Shown one piece after another: positions 1 through 6,884 of a stretch of 14,169 nucleotides of DNA; the first letter of the stretch is position 1; every line of letters begins with the position of its first letter. The notes under the pieces were generated by a model. That model was not told the origin of the DNA and searched no databases. It saw only the letters and a program-made list of their open reading frames with translations. Source of the DNA: an uncultured Oscillibacter sp. GTDB lineage: Bacteria > Bacillota > Clostridia > Oscillospirales > Oscillospiraceae. A program made the position numbers and the translations under genes. The stretch is taken from NCBI GenBank assembly GCA_900548505.1, contig URKI01000058.1:1-14169 (forward strand), given 5' to 3'.

Positions 1-47
1 GAGATAGGCTCCGGTCTCGTGGGCTCGGAGATGTGTATAAGAGACAG
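1..47 (+). other. Illumina Nextera adapter left on the contig end (not genomic)
   Basis: Bases 29-47 are the Tn5 mosaic end AGATGTGTATAAGAGACAG, and 14-28 are GTCTCGTGGGCTCGG, the Nextera read-2 adapter. Bases 1-5 (GAGAT) match the end of the P7 oligo and 6-13 (AGGCTCCG) sit where the 8-base i7 index lies; its reverse complement, CGGAGCCT, is an index I recall from the Nextera XT set. Translation through this part gives the familiar artefact peptide MGSEMCIRDS. Any gene start placed here is false. Confidence 0.98.
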
Positions 48-531
48 CCTGTGGAAGGCCCTGCGCCGGGGCGGCATCCAGACCGTGTCCACGGATCACT
101 GCTCCTTCACCCTGGAGCAAAAGGACATGGGCCGGGAGGACTTCACCCGCATCCCCGGCGGCCTGCCCGGCGTGGAGACCCGGGGCGAGCTGCTCTACTC
201 CTACGGCGTGGCCAAGCGCCGCATTACCCCCGCCCAGATGTGCCGCGTGCTCAGCGAGAACCCCGCCCGGCTGTACGGCCTGTTCCCCCGCAAGGGCATC
301 CTGCGCCCGGGCAGCGACGCGGACATCGTGGTCTACGATCCTGCCGCCAGCCATGTGATCCGGGGTGAGGACAGCCTCTCCCGGGCCGGCTACAGCCCCT
401 ACGAGGGCTTTGTCACCGCCGGCGGCATCCGCCAGGTGTGGCTGCGTGGCCATCTGGCTATCCAGGAGGGCGCCGTGCTGGACCAGTCTCCGGCAGGCCA
501 GTACCTGGCACGGGGCAAAAATTCCCTGTGA
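48..531 (+). CDS. Dihydropyrimidinase / D-hydantoinase, C-terminal fragment (5' end missing)
   Basis: This is about the last 160 residues of a cyclic amidohydrolase that opens the ring of dihydropyrimidines or hydantoins in the cytosol, as in reductive pyrimidine breakdown. The fragment holds the STDHCSFT motif with the metal-binding/catalytic Asp, then the family-typical stretch EQKDMGREDFTRIPGGLPGVETR, cut here to its flanks: a Phe-Thr/Ile-Pro turn followed by Gly-Val-Glu-x-Arg. The ENPARLYGLFPRKG and GSDADIVVYDP segments build the C-terminal beta-sandwich, and SPYEGF follows. Full-length relatives are about 450-480 residues, so roughly two thirds is missing, including the HxH metal site and the carbamylated Lys. 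The cut is the contig end, not a natural truncation, because adapter sequence abuts it directly. Allantoinase or phenylhydantoinase activity cannot be excluded. A terminator follows the stop, so the gene is the last of its transcript. Confidence 0.88.
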
Positions 532-553
532 TCACCGCACCATCTCTCCATCC

Positions 554-588
554 AACGGGAGGCGCAGATACTGCGCCTCCCGTTTTTT
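554..588 (+). terminator. Intrinsic terminator after the dihydropyrimidinase gene
   Basis: A near-perfect 13-14 bp stem (554-567 with 571-584, core CGGGAGGCGCAG / CTGCGCCTCCCG) closes a 3-base ATA loop and runs into six T residues. It lies 22 bases after the stop codon and separates this gene from the transporter operon. Confidence 0.93.
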
Positions 589-645
589 ACCTGTTTTCAG
601 TACAGTTTTGAGGTTTTTAGGTGACTTTTTGCTTCTTTTCAGAAT

Positions 646-693
646 TTGTTTACAATTTTTTAACTGCCATCTCTATTTACATTTACAAGTTGT
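646..693. promoter_or_regulatory. Paired ACAA/TTGT inverted repeats, possible regulator operator
   Basis: Two short dyads flank and enter the promoter: TTGT-TT-ACAA at 646-655, upstream of the -35 box, and ACAA-G-TTGT at 685-693, inside the 17-base spacer. Their centres are about 38 bases apart. GntR proteins bind dyads, and BusR is reported to read a bipartite site, so this could be the autoregulatory operator. The arms are only 4 bp, so this is a weak, inferred call. Confidence 0.3.
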
Positions 694-704
694 CAGTATA
701 TAAT
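676..704 (+). promoter_or_regulatory. SigA-type promoter of the regulator-transporter operon
   Basis: TTTACA (676-681), a 17-base spacer and a perfect TATAAT (699-704) lie 40 bases upstream of the GTG start at 745. The surrounding 590-705 stretch is AT-rich compared with the coding DNA. Confidence 0.82.
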
Positions 705-744
705 ACCCTCAAGCAGCCATAGGCTGGAAAGGTGGCGTTTGCCT

Positions 745-1374
745 GTGAAACAGTCCGTTGTTCCATCTCAATATCTCCAAATCGCCCTGGATCTGGCCAC
801 CCGGATCGCCAAGGGCGAGCTGGCGGAAGGCAGCCGGATTTACGGCCGCTCCGTCATGGCCTCGGAGTACAATGTCTCGCCGGAGACCATCCGCCGGGCC
901 CTGCGATTGCTGGCGGACATGAAAGTGGTGGAGGTCAAGCCCCAGAGCGGGGCGAAGGTCCTCTCTGCCGACAGTGCCCGCCGCTACATTGAAAACTTTG
1001 AAGAGGGCGCCGATGTGCACGCCATGCGCGCGCAGCTCAAGTCGCTGCTGGAAGAGTACGACCAGCTCAGCCGCCGCCTGACGGAGACCGTCACCGCCCT
1101 CATCAAAAGCCGCGAGACCTTTGCCGCCGCAGGGGAGCCGCTTCCCAACTACGAGGTGCCCGTCCCCAAGGACTCTCCCCTCATCGGCAAGAGCATCGGC
1201 GCGCTGAAATTCTGGCAGTCCACGGGCGGCACCATCGTGGCCATCCGGCGGGGCCAGACCGTCATCCTCTCCCCCGGCCCGTACGCAGAGCTCTACGGCG
1301 GGGATATCATCGTTCTGGTGGGCAGTCCCGCCGCCGCGGAAGCGGCCCACCACCTGGTCAGTGCAAAGGAGTGA
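745..1374 (+). CDS. BusR-like transcriptional regulator (GntR HTH + coiled coil + RCK_C/TrkA_C)
   Basis: Predicted c-di-AMP-responsive repressor of the adjacent osmolyte transporter. Of 209 residues, 8-73 form a GntR winged helix (YGRSVMASEYNVSPETIRRALRLL), 85-125 a charged helical linker (LKSLLEEYDQLSRRLTETV), and 135-208 an RCK_C/TrkA_C domain (PLIGKSIGALKFW ... GGDIIVLVG). That order and length match BusR of streptococci and lactococci, which represses busAB and binds c-di-AMP through RCK_C. The start is GTG 745 because AAAGGTGG (728-735) lies 9 bases upstream; the in-frame TTG at 739 is only 3 bases from it. The gene is first in the operon, and its stop is 6 bases before the ATPase start, so it is probably autoregulated. 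The family assignment is strong; ligand and target are inferred from the family and position. Confidence 0.88.
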   Translation: MKQSVVPSQYLQIALDLATRIAKGELAEGSRIYGRSVMASEYNVSPETIRRALRLLADMKVVEVKPQSGAKVLSADSARRYIENFEEGADVHAMRAQLKSLLEEYDQLSRRLTETVTALIKSRETFAAAGEPLPNYEVPVPKDSPLIGKSIGALKFWQSTGGTIVAIRRGQTVILSPGPYAELYGGDIIVLVGSPAAAEAAHHLVSAKE

Positions 1375-1380
1375 ATGTCT

Positions 1381-2493
1381 ATGATCCAATTTGAGCACGT
1401 CTCCAAAAACTACGGAAAGACGCCCATCCTGAAGGACCTGAACTTCACCATTCCCGATGGGCAGTTCGTGGTGCTGATCGGCCCCTCCGGCTGCGGCAAG
1501 ACCACTACCCTCAAGACCATCAACCGCCTCATCGACATTGATGAGGGCACCATCTCCATCGACGGAAAGGACATCCGCTCCTCGGACAAGGTGGAACTCC
1601 GGCGCCACATCGGCTACGTGATCCAGCAGATCGGCCTGTTCCCCAACATGACGGTGGCCCAGAACATCTGCGTGGTGCCCCGGCTTTTGAAATATGACAA
1701 GCAGCGGCAGGACGGGATCGTTCGCGAGATGCTCAAGATGGTCAACATGGAGCAGTACGCGGACAAATATCCCTCCCAGCTCTCCGGCGGCCAGCAGCAG
1801 CGCATCGGCGTGCTGCGCGCCCTGGCGGCCTCTCCCCCCATCGTGCTGATGGACGAACCCTTCTCCGCTCTGGACCCCATGACCCGCGAGGTGCTGCAGG
1901 ACGAGGTGAAGAACATCCAGCAGAAGCTGGGCAAGACCATCGTCTTTGTCAGCCACGACATGGGTGAGGCACTGAAGCTGGCGGACGTGATCATCTTCAT
2001 GGAAAGCGGCCGCGTGGTGCAGATGGCCTCCCCGGAGGAGATGCTGGAGCATCCGGCCAACGACCTGGTACGCAACTTCCTGGGCAAGCACTCTCCCGAG
2101 GCCCCTGCCCCCTCCAAGGTGGAGAGCTTCATGCGCACCAACGTGTTCAGTGTGCGCCGGGACCGTGGCGTGCTGGAGTGCGCCGAGCGCATGGCCCGCG
2201 GCAGCGTGGATACGCTGCTGGTGACGGACGAAAATGACCGCTATGTGGGTACCGTCTCCATCGGCGACATCCGCCACTGGGGCCGGGAGCTCACCAGCAT
2301 CGAGCCGCTCATCCGCCAGACCGCCCGCACCGTCCGGGTGGGCGACGAGGCGAAAGAGAGCTTTGACTATCTTCTGGACTCCGGCGCCAACTACGTGGTG
2401 GTCCTCAATGAGGACGACACCATTGCCGGCATCGTGACCAAGACCAGCGTGGCGCGATCCGTGGCGGAGAACCTCTGGGGGGATGCCAAATGA
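1381..2493 (+). CDS. Glycine betaine/carnitine/choline-type ABC transporter ATP-binding protein with CBS pair (OpuCA/ProV-like)
   Basis: This is the cytosolic ATPase that powers uptake of a compatible solute such as betaine, carnitine or choline. Of 370 residues, Walker A is GPSGCGKTT (34-42), the Q-loop is in IQQIGLFPNMT, the ABC signature is LSGGQQQR (134-141), Walker B ends in D158-E159, and the switch His is H192. A tandem CBS module fills about 251-368; in OpuCA homologues this module senses ionic strength or binds c-di-AMP. I place the start at ATG 1381, not ATG 1375, because AAAGGAG (1365-1371) is 9 bases from the former and 3 from the latter, and family members begin MI-F-VSK-Y. The stop overlaps the next start (ATGA). 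The transporter type is certain; the exact substrate is not readable. Confidence 0.93.
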   Translation: MIQFEHVSKNYGKTPILKDLNFTIPDGQFVVLIGPSGCGKTTTLKTINRLIDIDEGTISIDGKDIRSSDKVELRRHIGYVIQQIGLFPNMTVAQNICVVPRLLKYDKQRQDGIVREMLKMVNMEQYADKYPSQLSGGQQQRIGVLRALAASPPIVLMDEPFSALDPMTREVLQDEVKNIQQKLGKTIVFVSHDMGEALKLADVIIFMESGRVVQMASPEEMLEHPANDLVRNFLGKHSPEAPAPSKVESFMRTNVFSVRRDRGVLECAERMARGSVDTLLVTDENDRYVGTVSIGDIRHWGRELTSIEPLIRQTARTVRVGDEAKESFDYLLDSGANYVVVLNEDDTIAGIVTKTSVARSVAENLWGDAK

Positions 2494-3152
2494 CGGGCTT
2501 TTTCGATACGCTGAAGACCCTGTTCGCCGACTACGGCGGCAAGCTGGGCCAGGCCATCGTGGACCATACGCTCTACGTGCTGGTGGCCGTGGCCATCGGC
2601 TTTGCGCTGGGATTGCTGCTGGGCGTGCTTTTGTCCCGGGTGCCCCGGTGGTCCGGGGTGATTCTGCCGGTGCTGTCCATTTTCCAGACCATTCCCGGCC
2701 TGGTGTTCATCGGCGTTTTGTACATCTGCTGGGGCAACACCTACGCCACGGTCATCGTGGCCCTGAGCGTCTACGCCATGTTCCCGGTGCTGAAAAATAC
2801 CTATACGGGCATTCTGGAAGTGGAGGGCAAGTACGTGGAGGCGGCCAAGGGCTGCGGCATGTCCCCGCTCCAAACCCTGGTGAAGGTGGAGCTGCCCCTG
2901 GCCATGCCCACCATCATCGCGGGACTGCGCATGTCCGCCATCTACACCGTGTCCTGGACGGTGCTGGCCGCCATGATCGGCAAGGGCGGCCTGGGCGAAT
3001 TCGTCTACCAGGGCACCACCTCCAATAACAATACCCTCATCCTGCTGGGCGCCATCCCGGCGGCCATTCTGGCCATCGTCTTCGGGGCGGTCATCGACCT
3101 GCTGCAAAAGAAGGTCACGCCCAAGGGTCTTCGGAAGGAGGCGGCAAAATGA
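2490..3152 (+). CDS. Osmoprotectant ABC transporter permease (OpuCB/ProW family)
   Basis: Integral membrane subunit of 220 residues with about five hydrophobic segments (roughly 27-50, 56-80, 84-104, 139-163 and 182-204). The EAA loop that docks on the ATPase is EAAKGCGMSPLQTLVKVELPLA (117-138), the binding-protein-dependent permease motif. Length and spacing match OpuCB/OpuCD proteins. ATG 2490 overlaps the ATPase stop by 4 bases and is preceded by GGGGGGA (2477-2483). The stop in turn overlaps the next gene by 4 bases, so translation is coupled across all three. It should pair with the permease half of the downstream fusion as a heterodimer. Nothing in the sequence looks damaged. Confidence 0.93.
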   Translation: MTGFFDTLKTLFADYGGKLGQAIVDHTLYVLVAVAIGFALGLLLGVLLSRVPRWSGVILPVLSIFQTIPGLVFIGVLYICWGNTYATVIVALSVYAMFPVLKNTYTGILEVEGKYVEAAKGCGMSPLQTLVKVELPLAMPTIIAGLRMSAIYTVSWTVLAAMIGKGGLGEFVYQGTTSNNNTLILLGAIPAAILAIVFGAVIDLLQKKVTPKGLRKEAAK

Positions 3153-4651
3153 GTTGGGACGCTGTTTTTGAACACCTGTTTATCGTGCTGGCTGCCGCCA
3201 TCCTCTCCATCGCCGCAGGACTCCCCCTGGGCATCTGGGCGTACGTATCCAAGCGCGCCCGCCCGGTGATCCTCCGGGTGGTGGACCTGCTGCAGACCAT
3301 CCCGTCCCTTGCGCTGCTGGGCATCATCATGGTGGTGCTGGACCCGGGCAAGCTCACTGTGGTGGTGGGCATCACCCTCTACTCCCTGCTTCCCATCGTG
3401 CGCAACACCTGCCTGGGCCTCCAGGAGGTGGACCCGGGCGTAAAGGAGGCAGCCCGGGGCATGGGCATGAGCAAGCCCTACCGGGTGCTGATGGTGGAGT
3501 TCCCCCTGGCCTTCCCCACCGTGTTCACCGGCATCCGCATCGCCGTGGTCAATGCCATCGGCACTGCGGTGTTCGCCGCGTTCGTGGGCGGCGGCGGCCT
3601 GGGCGGTATCATCACCCAGGGCATCCGCATCATGGACATGAAGCTGATCCTGGGCACCACCGCCATCCTCATGGTCATCGCCGTGGTGCTGGATCTCATC
3701 ATGGGCTGGTTTGAAAGCCAGATGCGCAAGGACAAGGGCGGCTCCAAGAAGATGTGGATCCCCGTGATCGCCATTTTGGTGGCGTTCTGCCTGCTGCTGC
3801 CCTATGGCCGCGGCAGCACCGGCGACATCAACCTCTACGACGGCGATTACTCCGAGACCCAGCTCATGCACCACATGGTGAAGATGCTGGTGGAGGATCA
3901 GACGGACCTGACCGTCAACATCAGCGACCAGATGTCCCAGGTGAACAACTGGAACTCCCTCAAGGGCGACGGTCACACCTGCGACCTGATGGTCTCCTAC
4001 GACGGTACGCTGCTGACTACCTTCTTCCACGAGGATACCCCGGACGTACCCGAGGGCATGACCATTTACGACTACGTGAAGGAAAAGGCTCTTGCGGACT
4101 ACGACCTGCATGTGATGGGCAAGCTGGGCTTTGAGAACACCTACGCCATCGGCGTGCCGGAGGAGCTGGCCGCGGAATACGGCCTCACCACCATCAGCGA
4201 CCTGATCCCCATTGCCGACCAGCTGGTGTTCGGCGCCGAGCAGGAGTTCTTCACCCTGGAAGGCAGTATGAAGTACAATCCTTTCGTGGAGTTCTACGGG
4301 CTGAACTTCAAGGACTACATCCCCGTTGACATGGGCCTCAAGTACGCCTCCATTGAAAACGGCACCTTCGACGTGGCTGTGGTCTATACCACCGACGGCC
4401 TCAACCGCAAGGTGGGTCTGAAGGTCCTGGAGGACGACAAGAGCTTCTTCCCCGACTACAACGGCATGTTCGTGGTGCGCGGGGACATTTTGGAGCAGTA
4501 CCCGGAGCTGGAGGGAATCCTGGAGCAGCTCACCGGCGCCATCTCCACCGAGGATATGGCGGAGATGACCTACCAGGTGGACGTCCAGGGCCGCAGCGTG
4601 GACGAGGTGGCCCAGGAGTTCCTGGTGAGCCGGGGCTTGCTGAGCGCTTAA
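3149..4651 (+). CDS. Fused permease and substrate-binding protein of the osmoprotectant transporter (OpuCD-OpuCC fusion)
   Basis: A 500-residue protein combining the second permease and the receptor. Residues 10-190 are a permease with EAARGMGMSKPYRVLMVEFPLA (100-121) as EAA loop. A basic stretch (192-201) and an extra membrane segment (202-219) lead to an OpuAC-type binding domain (about 225-500) outside the membrane. The binding domain keeps the family layout: MGLKYASIENGTFDVAVVYTTDG and VGLKVLEDDKSFFPDYNG. Where OpuCC proteins have a YPEYTGT-like segment, this one reads LMVSYDGTLL (280-289), so the pocket may differ. Similar fusions occur in BusB and in the ergothioneine importer EgtU; those differ in having one permease gene, whereas this locus has a second separate permease. 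SD GGAAGGAGG (3133-3141) precedes the start. Fusion architecture is clear; the ligand is unknown. Confidence 0.9.
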   Translation: MSWDAVFEHLFIVLAAAILSIAAGLPLGIWAYVSKRARPVILRVVDLLQTIPSLALLGIIMVVLDPGKLTVVVGITLYSLLPIVRNTCLGLQEVDPGVKEAARGMGMSKPYRVLMVEFPLAFPTVFTGIRIAVVNAIGTAVFAAFVGGGGLGGIITQGIRIMDMKLILGTTAILMVIAVVLDLIMGWFESQMRKDKGGSKKMWIPVIAILVAFCLLLPYGRGSTGDINLYDGDYSETQLMHHMVKMLVEDQTDLTVNISDQMSQVNNWNSLKGDGHTCDLMVSYDGTLLTTFFHEDTPDVPEGMTIYDYVKEKALADYDLHVMGKLGFENTYAIGVPEELAAEYGLTTISDLIPIADQLVFGAEQEFFTLEGSMKYNPFVEFYGLNFKDYIPVDMGLKYASIENGTFDVAVVYTTDGLNRKVGLKVLEDDKSFFPDYNGMFVVRGDILEQYPELEGILEQLTGAISTEDMAEMTYQVDVQGRSVDEVAQEFLVSRGLLSA

Positions 4652-4665
4652 AAAGCTGATACCAT

Positions 4666-4700
4666 GATTTCCGGGGAATTTTCCCCGGAAATCTTTTTTT
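4666..4700 (+). terminator. Intrinsic terminator of the osmolyte transporter operon
   Basis: A 12 bp perfect stem (GATTTCCGGGGA 4666-4677 with TCCCCGGAAATC 4682-4693) and a 4-base loop are followed by seven T residues. It ends the operon 15 bases after the stop. Confidence 0.95.
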
Positions 4701-4705
4701 GCCGC

Positions 4706-4730
4706 GAAACCGCCCCGCCGTTTTCCCGTC
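4706..4730 (+). promoter_or_regulatory. ECF-type promoter (GAAAC-N16-CGTC) upstream of the sigma factor gene
   Basis: GAAAC at 4706-4710 and CGTC at 4727-4730 are separated by exactly 16 bases. This is the form of the B. subtilis SigM/SigW/SigX class (TGAAAC...CGTC/CGTA). It sits 37 bases upstream of the ATG at 4767 and directly after the preceding terminator. No SigA-type promoter is evident in the 66-base gap, so autoregulation by the encoded sigma factor is likely. Confidence 0.68.
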
Positions 4731-4766
4731 TGGATGGGTGAGAGACAATAGGAGAGGGGGAACACC

Positions 4767-5327
4767 ATGGACGACCCGCAGATCATCGAACTGTACTGGG
4801 CCCGGTCGGAGCAGGCCATATCGGAGACGTCCGCCAAGTACGGCGCCTTTTTGTGGCGCATCGCCCGCAACATTCTGGAAAGCCACGACGACGCGGACGA
4901 ATGCGTCAACGATACCTACCTGCGGGCCTGGAACGCCATTCCGCCCTCCCGGCCCTCCGCCTTCCGGGCCTGGCTGGGCCGCATCACCCGCAATCTCTCC
5001 CTGGACCGGTGGAATCAGGCCCGGGCGCAAAAGCGGGGCGGCAGCTCCATGGAGCTGCTGCTGGGCGAACTCTCCGAATGCGTCCCCGCCCCCGGCCGCA
5101 CCGAGCAGCACCTGGAGGACCAGGCCCTGGCCGATGCCCTGAATGCCTTTTTGGGTACTCTCAGCCGGGAGAGCCGGGTGATCTTCCTGCGGCGCTACTG
5201 GTACGGCGACCGGCTGGAGGTCATCGCCGCCGGTATGAACTGCTCCGCCGGCAAGGTGAAGTCCTCCCTGTTCCGCACCCGCAGCAAGCTGCGTGCCTAC
5301 CTGCAAAAGGAGGGGATCGATCTATGA
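4767..5327 (+). CDS. ECF-type RNA polymerase sigma factor
   Basis: A 186-residue alternative sigma factor that redirects RNA polymerase to a small regulon. Region 2 spans about 20-85: FLWRIARNILESHDDADECVNDTYLRAWNAIPP carries the DADECVNDTYLRAW helix for core binding and -10 recognition. Region 4 spans about 120-180, with LSRESRVIFLRRYWYGDRLEVIAAGMNCSAGKVKSSLFRTRSKLRAYL as helix-turn-helix for the -35. The linker between them (about 90-118) is Gly/Pro-rich, as usual. The start has AGGAGAGGGGG (4750-4760) 6 bases upstream. ATG of the next gene overlaps the stop (ATGA), as is common for a sigma/anti-sigma pair. The inducing signal is not evident. Confidence 0.93.
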   Translation: MDDPQIIELYWARSEQAISETSAKYGAFLWRIARNILESHDDADECVNDTYLRAWNAIPPSRPSAFRAWLGRITRNLSLDRWNQARAQKRGGSSMELLLGELSECVPAPGRTEQHLEDQALADALNAFLGTLSRESRVIFLRRYWYGDRLEVIAAGMNCSAGKVKSSLFRTRSKLRAYLQKEGIDL

Positions 5328-6835
5328 AAGTCCTGCGGCTTTTCAAAGCACTGAGCATGGTGGATGAAAAATGGGTAGAGGAGGCCTGGGACTACCAGCC
5401 TCCGGCCCGGAACCGACGCCCGGCCCTGTACGGTCTGGCGGCCGCCGCCTGCTGCACTCTATTCTGCGCGTTCGGCTTTTTCTATCTTGTCACCGGCGGC
5501 TTCCACGGCTTCGGCAGCGCCGCGCCGGAGGAGGCCCCCGCAGAATCCACGGCAGAGGGAGGGGAGGTCAGTGAAGATGTCGCCGCGGACAACGGCAGCG
5601 ACGGCGTTTCCTACCTCTCCTATGCCGGGCCGGTGCTGCCGCTGACGGTCCTGGAGCAGGACACGCCCATCACCGCCGCGCGGGAAGTGACCTGGGACAT
5701 ATCCTCCGACCAAGGTCCGGCCCACTATGCCGACGCCTATACCCTCACCAACCCCACCGCCCAGGCCGTTACGGTGACGGCCCTCTATCCCTTTGCCGGG
5801 AACTTCCGGGACCTGACGGATCAGCAGCCCGCCATCACGGTAGATGGCCAGACCGTCACACCGCAGCTGCACCCCGGTGCCTACGCCGGCAGCTTCACCG
5901 GCACGGGAGACGGTCAAGCCGGCACGTGCAATCTGCTTCAGCCCTCCTCCTGGGAGGACTACGCCGCCCTTTTGGAGGACGGCAGCTACGCCTCCGCCGC
6001 CCTGGCAGGCATGGATCTTCCTCAGACGCCGGTGGTGGTCTACGACTTCTCCGGCCTCTCCACGCCTTCCCCCGACCAGGAACTGGTGGTCTCCTGCACC
6101 TATGACTCCGGCGTCACCACGCTTTTGAGCTACGATTTCAGCGGCGGCAACTGGGATGAGACCAACACCTGGCGTCAGTACGGCGGCCGGGCCGCGGCAG
6201 ACGGCTGCCCCACGCTGATCGTGGTGGGAGAGGACATCTCCTCCTATTCCCTGCTGGACGGCTATGGGCTGGATGCGCCTGAGATGACCGGCGTCACCGG
6301 CCAGGTGGTCCGACGAGAGACGACGCTTGGTGAGGCGCTGGAGGAATTGTGCAGCGCCTACCTTGCCAATCAGCTGCCCGGCGAGGAGGCCTGGGCGGAT
6401 GCCGTCTCTCTGGACGATTTCACCGCCGCCGCAGCCCAACTGCTGATGGACTACGGCCCCTTGTCCCTCTCCCCCGTGGAACGCTACGCCGACGGACGGC
6501 TGGATGAGCTCATCGCCGAGGCCGCCTCCGTCAGCCGGGTCTTTTACCTATCCTTCCCGATCACCATTCCCGCCGGCGGCTCCGTCACCGTCACCGCCAC
6601 AGGAAGAAAAGCCGCCAGCTTTGATTTCCCCGGCACCGGCGGCCCCTATGAGGGGACCCAAAGCTACGAGCTTGCCGCCACGCTGGGCTCCTCCCTGACC
6701 TTCACTGGCCAGAGCGCCCGGCTCCTCCGGGACGATGACACAGTGCTGACGCGGGATGACTACGGCTTCTCCGCCGCCGGGGATGCCGTCTCTCCTCTGG
6801 ACGGCCGCCCCTGCTACGCCTTCACCATCCAATAA
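5324..6835 (+). CDS. Probable membrane-anchored anti-sigma factor with large extracytoplasmic domain
   Basis: A 503-residue protein whose role is inferred mainly from coupling to the ECF sigma gene. It has a short cytoplasmic tail (1-33) with a small acidic helix (MVDEKWVEEAWDY, 12-24), one membrane segment (about 35-57), an acidic Pro/Ala/Glu-rich linker (about 63-90), and a beta-rich exported region of about 400 residues. The tail is too short for a classic zinc anti-sigma domain and has no HxxxCxxC. Clostridial anti-sigma proteins with a similar VDE-hydrophobic helix before the membrane are known. I do not recognise the outer region; its pattern of Thr/Val strands (HYADAYTLTNPTAQAVTVTALYPF) resembles an immunoglobulin-like sandwich. 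SD AAAAGGAGGGG lies at 5305-5315, and ATG 5324 overlaps the sigma stop. It could instead be an unrelated surface sensor. Confidence 0.72.
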   Translation: MKVLRLFKALSMVDEKWVEEAWDYQPPARNRRPALYGLAAAACCTLFCAFGFFYLVTGGFHGFGSAAPEEAPAESTAEGGEVSEDVAADNGSDGVSYLSYAGPVLPLTVLEQDTPITAAREVTWDISSDQGPAHYADAYTLTNPTAQAVTVTALYPFAGNFRDLTDQQPAITVDGQTVTPQLHPGAYAGSFTGTGDGQAGTCNLLQPSSWEDYAALLEDGSYASAALAGMDLPQTPVVVYDFSGLSTPSPDQELVVSCTYDSGVTTLLSYDFSGGNWDETNTWRQYGGRAAADGCPTLIVVGEDISSYSLLDGYGLDAPEMTGVTGQVVRRETTLGEALEELCSAYLANQLPGEEAWADAVSLDDFTAAAAQLLMDYGPLSLSPVERYADGRLDELIAEAASVSRVFYLSFPITIPAGGSVTVTATGRKAASFDFPGTGGPYEGTQSYELAATLGSSLTFTGQSARLLRDDDTVLTRDDYGFSAAGDAVSPLDGRPCYAFTIQ

Positions 6836-6837
6836 GC

Positions 6838-6874
6838 AAAAAGACACCCGGCAAAATCTGCCGGGTGTCTTTTT
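6838..6874. terminator. Bidirectional terminator between the anti-sigma and IlvC-like genes
   Basis: AAAAAGACACCCGGCA (6838-6853) pairs perfectly with TGCCGGGTGTCTTTTT (6859-6874) around a 5-base loop. The A-run and T-run let it work on both strands, serving the convergent genes that end at 6835 (plus) and 6885 (minus). Confidence 0.95.
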
Positions 6875-6884
6875 ATGCTCTTAC

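Noticed and set aside
739..741. TTG as start of the BusR-like regulator
   Set aside because: Only 3 bases separate it from the AAAGGTGG ribosome binding site; GTG 745 has 9-base spacing.
746..770. TGAAAC followed by CCATCTC, resembling an ECF promoter
   Set aside because: It lies inside the coding start of the BusR-like gene, the -10 lacks CGTC, and no gene starts downstream at a useful distance.
709..2277. 522-codon minus-strand open frame opposite the regulator and ATPase genes
   Set aside because: Same antisense composition effect. The plus-strand genes have full domain matches and ribosome binding sites.
3005..4909. 634-codon open frame on the minus strand, opposite the permease genes
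   Set aside because: It is a GC-rich shadow of well-supported plus-strand genes. The translation is His/Gln/Asp-rich low-complexity sequence with no recognisable domain, and it runs across the terminator at 4666-4700.
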